From NCBI RefSeq assembly GCF_022538055.1, contig NZ_JAKZAM010000010.1, positions 62,001-126,000 of the forward strand: a stretch of 64,000 nt of DNA, read 5' to 3'. This DNA comes from Cognataquiflexum nitidum (GTDB taxonomy: Bacteria; Bacteroidota; Bacteroidia; Cytophagales; Cyclobacteriaceae). The translations under genes and the position numbers were made by a program. Each line of letters begins with the position of its first letter. Position 1 is the first letter of the stretch. Under the pieces are notes generated by a model. That model searched no databases, had not been told where the DNA came from, and was given only the letters and a program-made list of their open reading frames with translations. Positions 61,273-64,000 of the stretch are shown one piece after another.

Positions 61273-63282
61273 ATGATTAATATAAGTCGATTTCTTTTCC
61301 TACTCCTGATTCTGGGATTTTCATGCAGCCCAAAATCTACTGTCACGCAGGTAGAGACACAGAAGGACATCCCCACACCCTTGTTGTCCATTGGTGACAA
61401 TGGCGTATTCGGGGATGAGTTTTTGCATATGCTGACCAAAAACAGGGAATTTAAAAACCCTGAGAGTAAAATATCGGCAGAAGAATTTGAGGAGAACTTA
61501 GATCTTTTTATCAATTACAAGCTTAAAGTCAAAGAAGCAGAAAGCTTGGGACTGGATAAAACTGAGGAATTTTCGAGAGAATTCGAAGTTTTTAAAGACG
61601 ACCTGACCCAGCCATTTTTGATCAAAAATTCCCTGCAGGAGGGAGAATTGATGAAGGCTTATAATAGGATGAAAGAAGTCGTCAAGGCTAGCCACATCCT
61701 GTTGCAGTTTCCCCCCAACGCCAGTCAGGCGGATACGATTTCTGTTTTGAGGATGGCCTTAAAACTCAAAGAAGAGGCAGAAAAAGGTGCTGATTTCAAT
61801 GAATTGGCATTTGAACATTCTGATGATCCTTCTGCCAAAGACAACAAAGGCAATTTAGGTTATTTTACGGCTTTACAGATGGTTTCATCTTTTGAAGATG
61901 CGGCCTACTCCATGCAGGTGGGTCAGATTTCAGATCCCATTTTGACAAATTTCGGTTACCATATCATCAGACTTGAAGACCGTCAGCCAAACCCCGGAGA
62001 AGTAAAGGTTTCACATATTTTGGTAAGGTCTCAAGGAAATGACCCGATCTCAGAAGAACGGATATTGAGGAAAGTAAGTGAAATCTATACCGAACTCCAA
62101 AAACCCGAAAGTTCGTGGGAGGAAATCTGTAAGCTTTATTCAGAGGATTCCGGTACCAAAAACACCGGTGGTTCCTTGCCTTGGATTGGTTTGGGTTCTG
62201 TCATCCCGGAATTTGAAAGGGCGGCATTTTCCCTTCAGGAGGAAGGTGAGATTTCACCGCCTGTCAAGACTCCATTTGGGTATCATATCATCAGATTGGA
62301 AGGTAAAAAACCCCTTGCAAGCTTTGAGGAAATGGAATCATCCATTAAGTCCAGAATTCTAAGAGACAGCAGGTCTACACTCATCCAATCGCAGGTGGTG
62401 GCTATCCAAAAATCAAAATATGGTTTTGTGGAAAATGAAATCCTGGTTGATTCCATCGATGGTCTATTTACATCCACTTCAAGACAGGAAATTGCAAAGA
62501 CCCTTGAGTCAAAAAATTTATTGGATTCGGTGCTTTTCTCCATAAACCAAAAACCAAAAACCGTCAAAGGCCTCCTGGATTTTATTGCCGAAGACCGACA
62601 GGCGGTTAGGACCAATGCGCAGAATTATTTCAAAACATGGTTTGGCAAGTATGTGGAAGTCAATCTCCAAGAGGCTGAAATTAACGACTTGATGACCAAC
62701 AATGAGGAATACAGACTTTTGATTCAGGAATATAGGGATGGTATATTGCTTTTTTCGCTGATGAATGATCAGGTATGGCAAAAGGCCATCGAGGACAGCT
62801 TGGGTCAGGTGAATTTCTACCATGAAAACTTAAGCAAATACCAGTGGAATGATCGTGTACAAGCTTTGATACTGACTATGGGCAAGGAAGAAAGTATTCC
62901 CTCGGTCAGAAGATTTTTGGCTGATAAAAAATACCAGGCCAATCTGATTGACCGTTTAGAAAACACCTTCCTTATCAATAACCCCTTAGCCTTCACAGTA
63001 TCTGAGGGTATCTTTGAATGGCAGCAGCATCCTATTCTGAAAAATGCAGACATGACAAAGAATTTTCAGGAATTGCGGTTAGAAAACATAACCTATATGG
63101 TTGTATTGGGAGAAAAGGTATTGCCCGGCCCAAAAAAATTCGAGGAGACTCGTGGAAAGGTGATTCAGGATTACCAGGAATACCTTGACAAAAAACTTAT
63201 TTCTTCTTTAAAAGAGAAATATGCAGTCCAAATCAATGAGGAGGAAAAACAGAAAATATTTGAACTTGCAGTGGAAAAGTAG
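61273..63282 (+). CDS. PpiC-type peptidyl-prolyl isomerase lipoprotein
   Basis: 669 aa from ATG 61273; a TTG in frame at 61246 sits next to a -7-like TTAATTTG box (61233-61240). Lipoprotein signal ends LILGFSC. A SurA/PpiD-like N-terminal helical region (about 25-130) is followed by two parvulin rotamase domains (KASHILLQFPPNAS ... and VKVSHILVRSQGND ...), each ending FGYHIIRLE. It assists outer-membrane or exported proteins. The next gene overlaps its end. Confidence 0.93.
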   Translation: MINISRFLFLLLILGFSCSPKSTVTQVETQKDIPTPLLSIGDNGVFGDEFLHMLTKNREFKNPESKISAEEFEENLDLFINYKLKVKEAESLGLDKTEEFSREFEVFKDDLTQPFLIKNSLQEGELMKAYNRMKEVVKASHILLQFPPNASQADTISVLRMALKLKEEAEKGADFNELAFEHSDDPSAKDNKGNLGYFTALQMVSSFEDAAYSMQVGQISDPILTNFGYHIIRLEDRQPNPGEVKVSHILVRSQGNDPISEERILRKVSEIYTELQKPESSWEEICKLYSEDSGTKNTGGSLPWIGLGSVIPEFERAAFSLQEEGEISPPVKTPFGYHIIRLEGKKPLASFEEMESSIKSRILRDSRSTLIQSQVVAIQKSKYGFVENEILVDSIDGLFTSTSRQEIAKTLESKNLLDSVLFSINQKPKTVKGLLDFIAEDRQAVRTNAQNYFKTWFGKYVEVNLQEAEINDLMTNNEEYRLLIQEYRDGILLFSLMNDQVWQKAIEDSLGQVNFYHENLSKYQWNDRVQALILTMGKEESIPSVRRFLADKKYQANLIDRLENTFLINNPLAFTVSEGIFEWQQHPILKNADMTKNFQELRLENITYMVVLGEKVLPGPKKFEETRGKVIQDYQEYLDKKLISSLKEKYAVQINEEEKQKIFELAVEK

Positions 63283-64000
63283 TCTTGCGTTATTACTCCT
63301 TTTGTTGGTAACAGGGGCCTGTGATCTCTTCAGATTTAAAACAGAGACCGAAGAAGCGGACGATCTTGTAATTGCAACAGTAGGCAATCAAAACTTACTG
63401 CGCTCAGAGCTTTCCTTCATCAAATCCGAAAGCAAATCGGAAGAAGACAGTGCAAATATTGCAGGCAGGTATGTTCAATCCTGGATAAGGAAGCAACTCC
63501 TCATCAAGGAAGCGGGCAAATCTATGGCTTTTGATGAGGCAGAAATCAACCGCAAACTACTTGATTATAAGTATGCCTTGATGGTCTACGAATTTGAAAA
63601 GAAGTATGTAGAGCAAAACCTCGACAACAATGTCAGCCTGCAGGAAATAGAGGAATATTATCAGGTCAACAAAGCCAACTTCAGCCTTAAAGAAATCATT
63701 GTAAGGATGAATTTTGTAAAAACTGAAAAAGAATCTTCCCAAAACAGGCAATTGGAAAGGCTGTTCAGGTCTCAGAATAAAAAAGATTCAGATGCCTTTA
63801 AAACCTTGGCTGTCAATTCCGGAGCCAACTACTTTCTTGAAGATTCTACATGGATCAAGCTAGATGACATTATCATTAATACCCCATTGGCCAATCATCC
63901 AAATAAAGTGGAGCTGGTTAGAAACAACAAACTTGTAATTACGGATGATGACCGTCACAGGTATTATTTCAGAATATTGGAATACAAATTGCAGGACCAA
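63266..64000 (+). CDS. Lipoprotein related to PpiC/SurA folding factors (partial, 3' cut)
   Basis: Open from TTG 63266 to the window edge (245 codons visible). No ATG is in frame before the signal peptide, which ends LVTGAC. The mature protein begins DDLVIATVGNQNLLRSELSFI, the usual SurA N-terminal helical layout, and is highly charged and helical. No parvulin domain is visible yet, but it may follow outside the window. It overlaps the upstream PpiC gene by 17 nt and is likely cotranscribed. Confidence 0.8.
   Translation, partial: MQWKSSLALLLLLLVTGACDLFRFKTETEEADDLVIATVGNQNLLRSELSFIKSESKSEEDSANIAGRYVQSWIRKQLLIKEAGKSMAFDEAEINRKLLDYKYALMVYEFEKKYVEQNLDNNVSLQEIEEYYQVNKANFSLKEIIVRMNFVKTEKESSQNRQLERLFRSQNKKDSDAFKTLAVNSGANYFLEDSTWIKLDDIIINTPLANHPNKVELVRNNKLVITDDDRHRYYFRILEYKLQDQ

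Noticed and set aside
1..64000. tRNA or rRNA genes
   Set aside because: I looked for T-loop GGTTCGANTC-like and cloverleaf patterns and found none convincing; no rRNA-like sequence seen.

Overview
The window comes from a chromosome of a Bacteroidota bacterium, most likely Cytophagales (Cyclobacteriaceae-like). It carries a complete gldK-gldL-gldM-gldN block with a PorP/SprF gene upstream, GldI-like lipoprotein FKBPs beside nrnA and ndk, a CarboxypepD_reg/TonB receptor, DUF4221 and DUF4271 proteins, a LytTR two-component pair, an S9 dipeptidyl peptidase and several promoter -7 boxes of the Bacteroidota form TAnnTTTG. Base composition is moderate throughout, with no obvious island. I see no rRNA, tRNA, CRISPR array, insertion sequence or prophage. 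Genus-level placement is an inference.

Layout. 1-6.6 kb (minus): LytTR regulator (cut by the window edge) and its kinase, small membrane proteins, an outer-membrane-type protein flanked by direct repeats, and a TonB receptor with a helical periplasmic partner. 6.6-7.3 kb: repeat-rich intergenic region with an operator-like site and a 20-bp perfect hairpin. 7.3-10.1 kb: a complete TRAP transporter. 10.2-16.9 kb: TRIC-type channel, two unknown genes, phospholipid genes psd and cdsA, glutamate dehydrogenase, the overlapping CPBP-DUF2007-cdsA trio and dusB. 17-23.3 kb: EamA transporter, a decayed KilA-N gene, alpha/beta hydrolase, amidohydrolase, RsmI-like methylase and an MltF-like transglycosylase. 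23.5-29.8 kb: a tripartite RND efflux operon led by an alpha/beta hydrolase. 30-41.6 kb: S9 peptidase, phosphoesterase, ddl, a tandem pair of unknown paralogues, metK, purM, a ceramidase-like protein, a UbiA-like membrane protein and an SGNH esterase. 41.6-45.4 kb: nrnA plus three lipoprotein FKBPs, and divergent ndk. 45.5-54.8 kb: type IX secretion/gliding motor genes (gldN, M, L, K, porP) behind hemD, a DUF4271 protein and an Omp85-like protein. 54.8-58.2 kb: hemW, a DciA-like DUF721 gene, DUF4221 and DUF4197 genes. 58.3-61.2 kb: a membrane PP2C phosphatase, STAS protein and anti-sigma-type kinase forming a partner-switch module. 61.3 kb to the end: PpiC-type envelope chaperones, the last one cut by the window edge.

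How it works together. Much of the window concerns the cell envelope: secretion and gliding (GldKLMN, PorP), folding of exported proteins (three FKBPs, PpiC), outer-membrane assembly (Omp85-like), peptidoglycan (Ddl, MltF-like) and phospholipids (CdsA, Psd). Functions of well-known families are given with confidence. The least explained items are the partner-switch module without an evident target, the FKBP trio containing a degenerate extra domain, the tandem paralogue pair at 34.7-35.7 kb and the several classes of intergenic repeat.
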